Shown: piece by piece, positions 51,864 through 60,800 of the stretch
How the letters are laid out: each line of letters begins with the position of its first letter
Numbering within the stretch: the stretch's first letter is position 1
Origin: Fulvivirga imtechensis AK7
Lineage (GTDB): Bacteria; Bacteroidota; Bacteroidia; Cytophagales; Cyclobacteriaceae
Length of the DNA: 64,000 bases
Assembly (NCBI RefSeq): GCF_000331535.1
Contig: NZ_AMZN01000084.1
Location: 18,617-82,616, forward strand
Reading direction: 5' to 3'
The notes under the pieces: generated by a model
The model's database searches: none
Seen by the model: only the letters and a program-made list of their open reading frames with translations
Told to the model about the DNA's origin: nothing
Translations under genes and position numbers: made by a program

Positions 51864-52991
51864 CTAGATCATCATTTCCGCCAGCTTGTGTCCCATACGG
51901 CTGCCAATGGCCACCCCCATGCCCCCTAACCTTACACCCAGGCATATACGCTCTGAGTATTGTTTCAAAACCGGCTGCTTATTTTTACCAAAGGCCATTA
52001 TCCCAGCCCAGGTCTGATCAATTATATATGGCGTGTCAGGCAATATTATTTCATTGAGCTGATGTTTCAGTTCGTTTAATATCCTCTCATTGATCTCAAA
52101 TCTGGTAGTCGTTTCCTTTTCGTAGTCAAGATTTCGTCCACCACCGAATATAACCCTGTTTTCAAAATTCCTGAAGTAATAGTAGCCTCGTTCACAGTGG
52201 AAAACACCTTTGAATTTCAGGTTTGGGATAGGTTTTGTCACCAGTACAATGCCTCTTCCTGGCACCAGCTCAAGATCCTTTACTAGTTGCGAAGTAAATG
52301 CATTGGTGCAGATGGCCAATTTTTGGCCCTTGAAAGCTAATGAACCATACACCTGGTCGGAAACCATAACCCTTATACCTTTATCATCTTCTTCAAAACC
52401 CTCTACAATGGCTCCCGTAAGAATGCAAACCCCGAGGCTTTGGGCCAGATGAACAAGATTTTTCATCATCCTTCCCGTATCGATCTGTCCTTCGTACCTG
52501 GAATAGATCAACGTTTTTACCATATCGGTATTAAAGCCAAATTTTTTGGACGATTTATTGTCAACTTCAAAAGGCTTGGTATCAAATACATCAGCAAGCA
52601 GGTCATTGACCTTTTCAATTTCATCTACGCAATACCAGTCCTGTTCTCTGATCAATTCATAACCGCCATAGTTATGGTAGTCTATCTTTTCATCTCCCAG
52701 CCTTTCTCTAAGCTTAATCAACCCCAGATATCGCTCCATTACCAATGCCAGCGCCTGATCTCTTCCCATGACCTTTATATCTTCCAAAAGTTCCGATACA
52801 CTGCCGAAGCAGGCAAATCCTGCATTTTTGGTGCTTGCCCCTGATGGAAGCAGACCTCTTTCCAAAACGAGTACACTGGTGTCAGGCTGCTTTTCTTTTA
52901 TGGATATGGCTGTAGATAACCCCACAATACCACTGCCGATAATGATGTGATCGTATTCGATAAAAGATTGATTTTCCCAGAAGCTTAGCAT
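51864..52991 (-). CDS. FAD-dependent amino-acid/glycine oxidase-family oxidoreductase
   Basis: 375 residues. FAD-binding N-terminus YDHIIIGSGIVGLSTAISIKEK (GxGxxG), then LERGLLPSGASTKNAGFACFGS, typical of the DAO family; later VPGRGIVLVTKPI, the flavin-side YYYFRNFENRVIFGGGRN and C-terminal RLGGMGVAIGSRMGHKLAEMMI. It likely oxidises a D-amino or N-methyl amino acid; the substrate is not inferable. No signal peptide. The stop is 58 nt before the nhaC ATG on the same strand, so it could be in one unit. Confidence 0.88.
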   Translation of the reverse strand: MLSFWENQSFIEYDHIIIGSGIVGLSTAISIKEKQPDTSVLVLERGLLPSGASTKNAGFACFGSVSELLEDIKVMGRDQALALVMERYLGLIKLRERLGDEKIDYHNYGGYELIREQDWYCVDEIEKVNDLLADVFDTKPFEVDNKSSKKFGFNTDMVKTLIYSRYEGQIDTGRMMKNLVHLAQSLGVCILTGAIVEGFEEDDKGIRVMVSDQVYGSLAFKGQKLAICTNAFTSQLVKDLELVPGRGIVLVTKPIPNLKFKGVFHCERGYYYFRNFENRVIFGGGRNLDYEKETTTRFEINERILNELKHQLNEIILPDTPYIIDQTWAGIMAFGKNKQPVLKQYSERICLGVRLGGMGVAIGSRMGHKLAEMMI

Positions 52992-53171
52992 ATAATTTTA
53001 GATCAGTTGAAAGCTTCAAATATAGGGGAGCACGACTAATTTTTGAAGTCTTTTCAAAATGATCCGTGGATAAAACTGGTTATCGGTAACCTGAAAAAAC
53101 CCACCTCTTTGCGTGATTTTATTTTGATTTTTCTTTTCTAAGTTACATAAGGTCAAAAAACAACAAAGGTC

Positions 53172-54134
53172 ATGTATAACTCAAACAACAACAAGCCATC
53201 ACTGGCATGGAAAGGATATCTCTGTATCTTCCTTATCATGCTATGCGTTTTCCCTGCCGTGGCAGATAAGGCGGGTTTCAACTTTATTAATAACAAAAGG
53301 CAAACAACCATCCGCTTCAAGTTGATCGGCAATTTAATTGTCATTCCTGTGAAGGTTAATAATAACCTCGATCTGAACCTAGTACTGGATACGGGCGGAA
53401 GGTCGCTGATCATTTTTGGGCGACATTTTGAAAAGAAATTACCTGTACTTCCTGATAAAAAGGTGAGAATACAGGGGTACGGCAGTAAAGATCACCTGTC
53501 AGGTAATCTGTCTATCAATAATTTGGTTTCCATTTCAGATGTTGAAGGAAAAGGTATCGGCATTGCTATTGTTCACAACAAAAATTTCTTTCCTTATGAT
53601 GGAGCCACTGAGATCCATGGAATAATCGGGTATCAGATATTTAGCCGTTTTGTGGTTAAGATCGATTATCCAAACAGGAATATTACGATGTACGAACCAA
53701 TGGCGTATGTGCCTATGGAAAAGGACCTTCAATCTGTGCCATTAATAATAAAAGATACAAAACCATATATCAATGGATCGATCAGATTGGGGGAGGAACA
53801 GCGTGATGTTCATTTTCATGTAGATACTGGCTCGTCAAGGGAAGTTATTTTGTTTAAGCGGGATCAGGATCACTTCTTTTCTGATGAGATTTTGTACAGG
53901 TGCTCGGTAGGAAAGGGGCTCAATGGGTTGATCAAAGGATATAAAAGTGGAAATATTAGCCTTGGGCTCGCATCTGACAACTATAGGGAAATTGAAACAT
54001 ACCTCGTTGAACGCAAATTTTCCGATCGTGAGCTACGGGAGGCTGCGGGTACCATAGGGTCCGGGTTTCTAAAAAACTTCATTGTAATTTTCGACTATGT
54101 AAGCCAGCGATTTTACTTTAAGAAAGTAGCATAG
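53172..54134 (+). CDS. Exported two-lobed retropepsin/pepsin-like aspartic protease
   Basis: 320 residues. Signal peptide with central hydrophobic run (about 16-32). Two catalytic-type motifs in one chain: LVLDTGGRS (Asp73) and HVDTGSSR (Asp218), each preceded by hydrophobic strands, as expected for two retropepsin-like lobes. The second lobe also has a late hydrophobic-Gly element (GSGFLKNFIVIFDY). Bacterial proteins of this kind act in the periplasm or on the surface. The single-chain two-lobe form resembles clan AA peptidases. Substrate unknown. A long hairpin follows the gene. Confidence 0.83.
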   Translation: MYNSNNNKPSLAWKGYLCIFLIMLCVFPAVADKAGFNFINNKRQTTIRFKLIGNLIVIPVKVNNNLDLNLVLDTGGRSLIIFGRHFEKKLPVLPDKKVRIQGYGSKDHLSGNLSINNLVSISDVEGKGIGIAIVHNKNFFPYDGATEIHGIIGYQIFSRFVVKIDYPNRNITMYEPMAYVPMEKDLQSVPLIIKDTKPYINGSIRLGEEQRDVHFHVDTGSSREVILFKRDQDHFFSDEILYRCSVGKGLNGLIKGYKSGNISLGLASDNYREIETYLVERKFSDRELREAAGTIGSGFLKNFIVIFDYVSQRFYFKKVA

Positions 54135-54220
54135 AAGAAGTGGTAACCAGAGAGGGCGGAAGCAGGAAGAATGATGCGGAAATGTATAAACTAAAACTGA
54201 GGAGTTATAAATTCCGGAGC

Positions 54221-54251
54221 GCTTTACTAAACTTTTAAAGTTTGGTAAAGC
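54221..54251 (+). terminator. Near-perfect 31-nt hairpin downstream of the aspartic protease gene
   Basis: GCTTTAC-TAAACTTT pairs with AAAGTTT-GGTAAAGC over almost its whole length with one mismatch. It lies 87 nt past the stop, between convergent genes. No T run follows, so it may act as an mRNA end barrier for either strand rather than an intrinsic terminator. Confidence 0.5.
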
Positions 54252-54356
54252 TTCCCATCAGGAAACGCGGGGTAAAGATCAGAGGCCCTAATCCTTGATC
54301 TTGAAGGAAAGAAAAAGACAAGCAATATTTTCACTTGCTGCTACTACACACACTGT

Positions 54357-55121
54357 CTATCCATAGATTTCATTAAGGATACCGGCAAGCCGTACGCCTG
54401 CCTGGGCCAGCCTCAGTTGAACAGTTGCCCAGTTTTTGTAGCGGTACTCATAGTTGAGATTCATGTCTTCAGGCAGATCATAAATCTGGTTGCGCAAAGC
54501 CATCGATTCATAGGCCCAGTCCCGAACGCTAGTGGACTGCCATTTTTTGATCAACTCTTTCTCTGTCAGATCTACTACATCAGCTAATTCGGTATAGCTA
54601 TATTGTTGTGAGTCTATAAGGCCGCTATCCCAAACCCTGTGCAGGTTGGAGCTATCCCAAAACCACTTCAACTTAACGGCATTGCCCCCCATGTCATCTC
54701 CCTTGCCAATGTGTAGAGGCTGATGGAGGTCGCCTACGAGGTGGATCAGCATTTTTAACCGCTCAGCCTCATCCTTTTTTGTTAATCCTCCCTTTTTCAG
54801 TTCTTCTATGAGCCTCTCAATTGTTTGGATAATATCCCCATTTGGATTTTTTTCAGTTTCTTCATAGGTTAGCCCATCCGGAATGGTCACCCAATGCCAG
54901 TCATGTGTATGGTCATAGGCGTTATCTGATTTAATATCATCCATCCAGTTACTTGCCACAGCTAATGACTCTCCGCCAAGTATCTTTTCTATATTCTTTT
55001 TTGCTCTTTTTGACAGGTGCTTTTCGGCTACATGGCCAACAGTGCGATGGCCTGTAATACCCCAGCCAAATGCCTGAAGAGAAACAAATGCAAATAAGAT
55101 GAGAGTGACTTTTTTGATCAT
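54357..55121 (-). CDS. Exported S1/P1-type zinc nuclease
   Basis: 254 residues from ATG 55121 (MIKKVTLILF); an upstream ATG at 55163 would add 14 residues in front of an already complete signal peptide. Signal peptide ends near QAFG; the mature N-terminal Trp (WGITGHRTVGHVAEKHL) is one of the zinc ligands in this family. Further ligands are in NWMDDIKSD, HTHDWHWV, HLVGDLHQPLHIG and GGNAVKLKWFW. It degrades single-stranded RNA and DNA outside the cytoplasm. A family-A repeat lies in the region upstream. Confidence 0.92.
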   Translation of the reverse strand: MIKKVTLILFAFVSLQAFGWGITGHRTVGHVAEKHLSKRAKKNIEKILGGESLAVASNWMDDIKSDNAYDHTHDWHWVTIPDGLTYEETEKNPNGDIIQTIERLIEELKKGGLTKKDEAERLKMLIHLVGDLHQPLHIGKGDDMGGNAVKLKWFWDSSNLHRVWDSGLIDSQQYSYTELADVVDLTEKELIKKWQSTSVRDWAYESMALRNQIYDLPEDMNLNYEYRYKNWATVQLRLAQAGVRLAGILNEIYG

Positions 55122-55186
55122 AGTTTTCCCTTTTAATGCTGTAAAGAAAAGGAAATCATGCATTAAAAAACAGTAATATAATTATT

Positions 55187-55334
55187 TAGTGTTTGTAAGA
55201 GAGCTCTAAGTGGCTTTAAGAAAACGTTCCCGCCAAAGGGCGGGACGAAGTCCCAAAAAGCGGAGCGTACTAAGGTACGAGAGCATTTTTGGGACAAGAA
55301 TAACGCAGACATTGGCGTTTTCTTAGAGACACTA
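55187..55334 (-). repeat. Dispersed repeat family A, copy 4 (inverted)
   Basis: 148 bp. Minus-strand sense: TAGTGTCTCTAAGAAAACG, CCAATGTCTGCGTTATTC, TCCCAAAAATGCTCTCG, CGCTCCGCTTTTTGGGAC, CTTAAAGCCACTTAGAGC, CTTACAAACACTA. Closest to copy 1. It lies between hemA and the S1/P1 gene (both minus strand). Confidence 0.82.
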
Positions 55335-55343
55335 TTTATGAGA

Positions 55344-56612
55344 TTATTTTGACTCTGTTGACTGTTTCTCCAGGTCAAAAAGGTCGTGCAGGACATCTAT
55401 CAACGTTTCAGCATCCCCTCTTTTACAGGCGGCTTTAAGCTGTAATACAGGGAGCTTCATGATCTTCTGCATCATGCTCTTCGTTACCGTATCGATGATC
55501 TTGGCCTCCTTTGAATCAGTATCCTTCAAGTACCTGGCAAGCTCTTCTTTGCGTATGTCTTCAAGGGCATTCTTCAATTTTTTAATTGTAGGGGATACGA
55601 TCATTTCTTTTGACCAATCATTGAAATCGGCTATGGCTTCGGTAATGATCCTTTGCACATCCGGGATGGCAGCAGTTCTTTTTTCAAGAGCTTCGGATGC
55701 CTTATTCTGTATGCTATCTATGTTATAGACCAAAGCGCCAGGCACATCTTCTATGGCAACTTCAACGCTTCGTGGCACAGACAGATCAATGAAAAATTTG
55801 AAAGAAAGTATCTCCAGCTTTTCAGCCAGTTCTTTGGTGATAAAAGGCTGTTCGGCAGCAATGGAAGAGATAATAACATCAGCATCCTGAATGGCCGCTG
55901 TTATATTATCAAAAGACACCGTCTGAAAGTTGCACTCTTTTGCCATAGCCAACGCTTTCTCTTCGGTTCGGTTGGCAATTACAATATTCTTAAGCTTTGA
56001 ATCTACCAGGTTACGGCACACATCGCGACCAATTTCACCAAGCCCGAGGATAAGCACCCGGGGGTCCTGAATTTTTGCCGTGATATCTTCCACCAATTCT
56101 TTTGTAGCGTATGATACACTGGCAGCGCCATCACGGAATGAAGTTTCCTGAACCACCCTTTTATTGGTAAAGAAGATGGTGTGCATCAGGCGGTGAAGGA
56201 ATGGCCCTGCCATATTTTCATCGGCACTCCACTGGTATGCCTTTTTTACCTGATTGGAAATCTGAAGGTCACCTACCACCTGCGCTTCGAGGCCCATTGA
56301 TACATCGAATAACCTTTGTACAGCCCCTTCGTGGTCACTGTAGGAGATAAAATATTCTGCAATAGCACTTTCATCAACACCTTTGATCAAAGATATTCCA
56401 TTAAGGATCTCTTTAGTAAGGTCCTCGTTGCTATTGTAATATACTTCTGTTCTGTTACATGTGGAAAGCACCAACACATCAGAGGCCTGAGTGTAGTCAC
56501 GGATAAATTTCATCAGCTTTTTAGCGTGGCCTTCATCCAGTGCCAACTTCTCCCTAACTAATATCGGAGTATTCTTAAACGATAAACCTAATACCTTGAA
56601 TGTTTCCTGCAT
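55344..56612 (-). CDS. hemA: Glutamyl-tRNA reductase
   Basis: 422 residues from ATG at 56612; the GTG one codon upstream is less likely. First enzyme of C5-pathway tetrapyrrole synthesis, reducing Glu-tRNA to glutamate-1-semialdehyde. Catalytic Cys52 in VLVLSTCNRTEVYY; then GDLQISNQVKKAYQ, the NADPH site ILGLGEIGRDVCRNL and a C-terminal dimerisation helix (RKEELARYLKDTD). It provides tetrapyrrole precursor for siroheme and heme, linking to the siroheme and heme genes elsewhere in this window. Upstream sites at 56632-56725 are noted separately. Confidence 0.96.
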   Translation of the reverse strand: MQETFKVLGLSFKNTPILVREKLALDEGHAKKLMKFIRDYTQASDVLVLSTCNRTEVYYNSNEDLTKEILNGISLIKGVDESAIAEYFISYSDHEGAVQRLFDVSMGLEAQVVGDLQISNQVKKAYQWSADENMAGPFLHRLMHTIFFTNKRVVQETSFRDGAASVSYATKELVEDITAKIQDPRVLILGLGEIGRDVCRNLVDSKLKNIVIANRTEEKALAMAKECNFQTVSFDNITAAIQDADVIISSIAAEQPFITKELAEKLEILSFKFFIDLSVPRSVEVAIEDVPGALVYNIDSIQNKASEALEKRTAAIPDVQRIITEAIADFNDWSKEMIVSPTIKKLKNALEDIRKEELARYLKDTDSKEAKIIDTVTKSMMQKIMKLPVLQLKAACKRGDAETLIDVLHDLFDLEKQSTESK

Positions 56613-56631
56613 CACTAAAGTTTACGAACTG

Positions 56632-56725
56632 CAAATTTAATTATAATCAATTATTTTCGAAACAGGTTGTGTTATTTAAATTGGTTTCAAATAAACCTGT
56701 TCCCATTTTTACTTTTACAAAGATA
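56632..56725 (-). promoter_or_regulatory. hemA upstream region: two -7 candidates and an inverted repeat
   Basis: Two minus-strand matches to TAnnTTTG: TAAATTTG (56639-56632, 20 nt before the ATG) and TATCTTTG (56725-56718). Neither has a TTG at exact spacing. Between them is a perfect 8-bp inverted repeat, AACAGGTT (56661-56668) and AACCTGTT (56694-56701), 25 nt apart, which could be an operator or a 5' UTR stem. Pattern matches only. Confidence 0.4.
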
Positions 56726-56865
56726 CCGTCACCAGGCATACAAAAAATATGATCTATGTCAGTTAATGATCTAACATTGCTCACAATTCACGCAAGCAAG
56801 TGGAATAAGGTTGCCTTTTGATTATAAAGTATATCCTTATATTTTAGCTTTTTAAAGAACTCTAA

Positions 56866-57792
56866 ATGAATAGAATAAAGTTCTTACTCAGGAATGTATT
56901 TGGCATATCGAAAACAGAAGCAAACGGGTTAGTGATCCTATTGCCTCTGACGCTTTTGGTGATTCTGCTGCCTTTAATATATAACGCGCTTATATATTCA
57001 TTACCAGATACAGAGGAAGATGGCAGACAGTTAAATGAAGTATTGGCCGAATGGGAACAAAAGGCTGCTAAAAAGGAAGATTTTCAACCCAAATTGAAAC
57101 CGTTTGATCCTAACCAAATCTCCGGGGATGAACTGATAGCGATGGGCCTTCATGAACGTGTTGCGCATAACTGGCAGAAATACCTGCAGAGCGGCGGTCA
57201 TTTCTATGACGTAGAAGATGTTAGAAAGATATATGGTATTGAAGACAGCATGTATCAAGATCTGAGCGTGTATATTCGAATCCCGAAAGCTTCAAAAAAG
57301 GCTGGAGAAGAGCCAGAAAAACTATCAGAGGAGTCTTCATCGTATGAAAGCACCAGGGCGAAACCCTATGAACGTAAATATGTAAACGCTCCAACACCTT
57401 TTGATATTAATATGGCGGATACCACTGACCTTAAAAAAATCAGAGGGATAGGTTCTGTTTTCTCAAAAAGAATAGTGAAATACAGGGAGAGCCTCGGTGG
57501 CTTCATTGATAAAAAGCAACTTGGTGAAGTATACGGACTTAAAGAGTCCTTGTTAAACCATTTGGACTCTCTGACGTTCATAGGTACGGATTATCCGATC
57601 AGGTATTTGAATATCAATGAAGTAACCGAGGATCAACTGGCTCACCACCCCTACCTGACCAGGGGCAAGGCTGGGGCCATTATCTCTTACAGGTACCAGC
57701 ATGGTGCTTTCGGTAGCCTCAATGAGCTGTATAATATCCATTTAATGGATTCGTTAACTATTACTAAAATATCACCGTATCTTAAATTGTAA
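56866..57792 (+). CDS. Membrane-anchored ComEA-like helix-hairpin-helix protein
   Basis: 308 residues. N-terminal membrane segment (about 21-43, GLVILLPLTLLVILLPLIYNALIY), a linker, and at least three helix-hairpin-helix modules: ISGDELIAMGLHERVAHNW (degenerate), DINMADTTDLKKIRGIGSVFSKRIVKYRE (canonical) and NINEVTEDQLAHHPYLTRGKAGAIISYR. Such proteins bind DNA nonspecifically outside the membrane and are linked with natural transformation (ComEA) or DNA processing. The length is greater than that of plain ComEA. Monocistronic. Confidence 0.87.
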   Translation: MNRIKFLLRNVFGISKTEANGLVILLPLTLLVILLPLIYNALIYSLPDTEEDGRQLNEVLAEWEQKAAKKEDFQPKLKPFDPNQISGDELIAMGLHERVAHNWQKYLQSGGHFYDVEDVRKIYGIEDSMYQDLSVYIRIPKASKKAGEEPEKLSEESSSYESTRAKPYERKYVNAPTPFDINMADTTDLKKIRGIGSVFSKRIVKYRESLGGFIDKKQLGEVYGLKESLLNHLDSLTFIGTDYPIRYLNINEVTEDQLAHHPYLTRGKAGAIISYRYQHGAFGSLNELYNIHLMDSLTITKISPYLKL

Positions 57793-57836
57793 TGATGCAA
57801 ATTGATCGATTCTGCATTAGCTTCATCCGGAATTCG

Positions 57837-57844
57837 TAGATTTG
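57837..57844 (+). promoter_or_regulatory. Candidate -7 element before the helicase gene
   Basis: TAGATTTG matches TAnnTTTG perfectly, 51 nt upstream of the ATG at 57896. A TTA lies about 20 nt upstream in place of TTG. Confidence 0.5.
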
Positions 57845-57895
57845 CAATTTTATAGTCGAATTATTTTGTTATTTTTTGACTCTTTTCAATAAACT

Positions 57896-60800
57896 ATGCA
57901 CGAACTGCTAAAATCATATCTCAAGCGGTTAACCAACCTGACGGCCAACAATCGCTCTTTGCTATTGTTGAGACTGCCGGCAGAGCAGTTTATTGATCTG
58001 CATAACTTCAACTTTATCACAGAAGGCAGCTCGTTTTCTATTATTGAAGCGCTTATAGCCAGTAAATCTATTGCCTTGGGGCCTCAGCTCGACAGCAGAG
58101 ATGAAGAGGCCAATCAAATGAGCCGCAGACTGAAAAAATTAGACAGGATAGACCAGTTTATTTATGACGAACGCGGCTCCAAAGACCTGTACGTAGGCTG
58201 GCCATTTGTACACGGGAAATTATCCGATGGCACTGCTGTTCGTTGCCCGGTGCTGTTTTTTCCTGTGGAGCTGTCTGTTATTAATAATCAATGGAGACTC
58301 ATCCCCAGGCGTGATGCGGGCATAACCCTGAATAAATCATTTTTACTTGCTTACTCACATTTCAATAAGGTGCCCGTTGCGGATGATTTGCTGGACAGGA
58401 GTTTTGAAGATTTTGACACAGATAGTACTGTTTTCCGAACGTCACTATACCAGTTATTTAAGGAAAGTCTCATTGAGATCAATTTTAACCCGGACAACTT
58501 TCAGGATAGCTTGATCAAATTTGAGGAATTCAAAAAGCCCGAATTTGATGAGAATGAAAAAGATGGTGAACTGAAAATGTATCCTGAGGCGGTGTTGGGA
58601 ATCTTTCCGCAGGCAGGCTCTTATCTTGTGCCCGATTATAATCATCTGATAGAGAATAACCTGGTCAAGGATATAGAGGCTTTTTTTGAAACCCGGTCTG
58701 TTTACAAAGAGTCTGCGGGCAAAGGGCCGGACTACTATTTCTTGAAAAGTGTAGATGAGGAAAAAACATTTACACCGTTTAAGATGGATGCTTACCAGGA
58801 GAATGCTCTTAAGGCAATCAAAAAGGGGAATTCAATTGTGGTACAAGGCCCCCCCGGAACAGGCAAGTCGCAGTTGATCTGCAACCTTATATCAGACCAT
58901 ATTGCCATAGGCAAAAAGGTGCTGGTGGTATGTCAAAAACGAGCTGCACTGGATGTAGTGTACGACCGTATGGCCGAGAAGGAGATGACGGATTTCCTCG
59001 GCCTTGTACATGATTTTAGAAATGACAGAAAGGAGATCTATCAAAAAATAGCCAAACAAATAGATCGGCTTGATGAATATAAGATGAAAAATAATGGGCT
59101 GGATGCGATACAGCTCGAGAGAAAATTTTTGCAGATCAGCAGGAGGATAGACCAGATCGCTGAGGAAATGGAAGAATTTAAGTTCGCTTTATTCGATGAG
59201 AGCGAATGCGGATTAGCGGTAAAGGAGCTATATCTGACCTCAGATGTTGAGCAGCCGGTGGTGAACCTGAAGCAGGAGTATACCAGCTTCAGGTTTGATG
59301 AGCTGCCTGGGTTTATAACGCGGTTGCGAAATTATGCCGGATATGCTCAACGGTTTAACCAACACGGGTATGAGTGGCTTGACAGAAGGTCTTTTGAACA
59401 TTTTCAAGTGTCTGATTTTCAGGAGATCAATAAAATACTTGAGGAAATACCCACTTTCCAGGAGGAGATAGCCGATCAATTGGAGGAGGTCACCGGCTCA
59501 CGGTTGACTATTGAAGATTGCGAGGCGATTCTGGCTAAAAGAGATTTTATTGTGGAAATGCTGGGGATATTGAAAAACCCCAGAGCTTACGAGTACTTTA
59601 GGCATATGATGGGCTATTCGGATAGCGAAACCAGTAATTTGTGGCTATCCAATACTGAAAGGGTGCTGATGGAATGTTATAAAGGTACGGGCCCTGAAGT
59701 GAGCCTTCCGGCTGACCAACTGGGAAAATTTCAGGAGGTGCTCCAGCGGAATATGGATGCACGAAAGAGTATTCTCAGACTGGTACAGTGGAGACTTTTT
59801 TCTAAAGACAAGTTTTTCATTAAGCGTGTATTGGTTGAAAATAACCTGAAAAGAAATCGCCAGGGCTTCAACACAATGGTGGAGAAGATCGATAACCGGC
59901 TTAACCTCGAGCACAACCTTACCAAACTGAGAAAGAGGGGATGGCTCACGGATATCCCTCCAAACTATGAAAAGGTACATCTGCAAAATTGGTTTCACCT
60001 GCAAAAGCTATCTGTAAAGGCGAAGCTCATATTTGGCTCGCTAAGAAATTTTAAAGAATATTTCAACGTACAAAAGCTCAGCTATGGCGAGCTAAAAGAA
60101 AAACTGGAAGCCCTGTTCCGTATTACCAAAGATATACCCCAAAAGCGTGCGCACTGGTCTTTATACCTCACCAACAGTCAAATCAGTAATATTGTCAATA
60201 ACCCGGAGCTGGCTGGTAAGTTAAAGACCGTAATAAGGAAGGACTTCGATGCGCTTTGCGAGTTTGATAAGATCAGGACCGAATTAACACACCCCGAAAT
60301 AGTGGCTATAGATAAAGTTATAGAAGCTGCAGAAGATTATAGCCCTGATAATATTGAGTCGTTGTTTCAAAACAGCCTGCGAATGGCCTGGATTGAACAC
60401 ATCGAAACGAAATACCCAGTGCTGCGGTCAGTGTCGTCTTTAAAGCTGCAGAAGCTGGAAGCCGAACTTCAGAATCTGGTAAGGGAAAAGCTGATGGTGA
60501 GCAATGACATGCTGCTATTACGAGCCCGAGAGCGTACCTATGAGAATGTGGAGTACAACAGATTGAATAACATGGTCACCTACCGTGATCTGCACCACCA
60601 GGCGACCAAGAAAAGGAGGATATGGCCCCTTCGAAAGCTGATAGCTGCGCACTATGAAGAACTGTTTAACCTGATCCCCTGCTGGATGGCATCACCCGAG
60701 TCTGTCTCGGCCATCTTTCCTATGGAGGAAATGTTTGACCTTGTTATTTTTGATGAGGCTTCGCAGTGTTTTGTGGAAAGAGGTATACCGGCTATGTATC

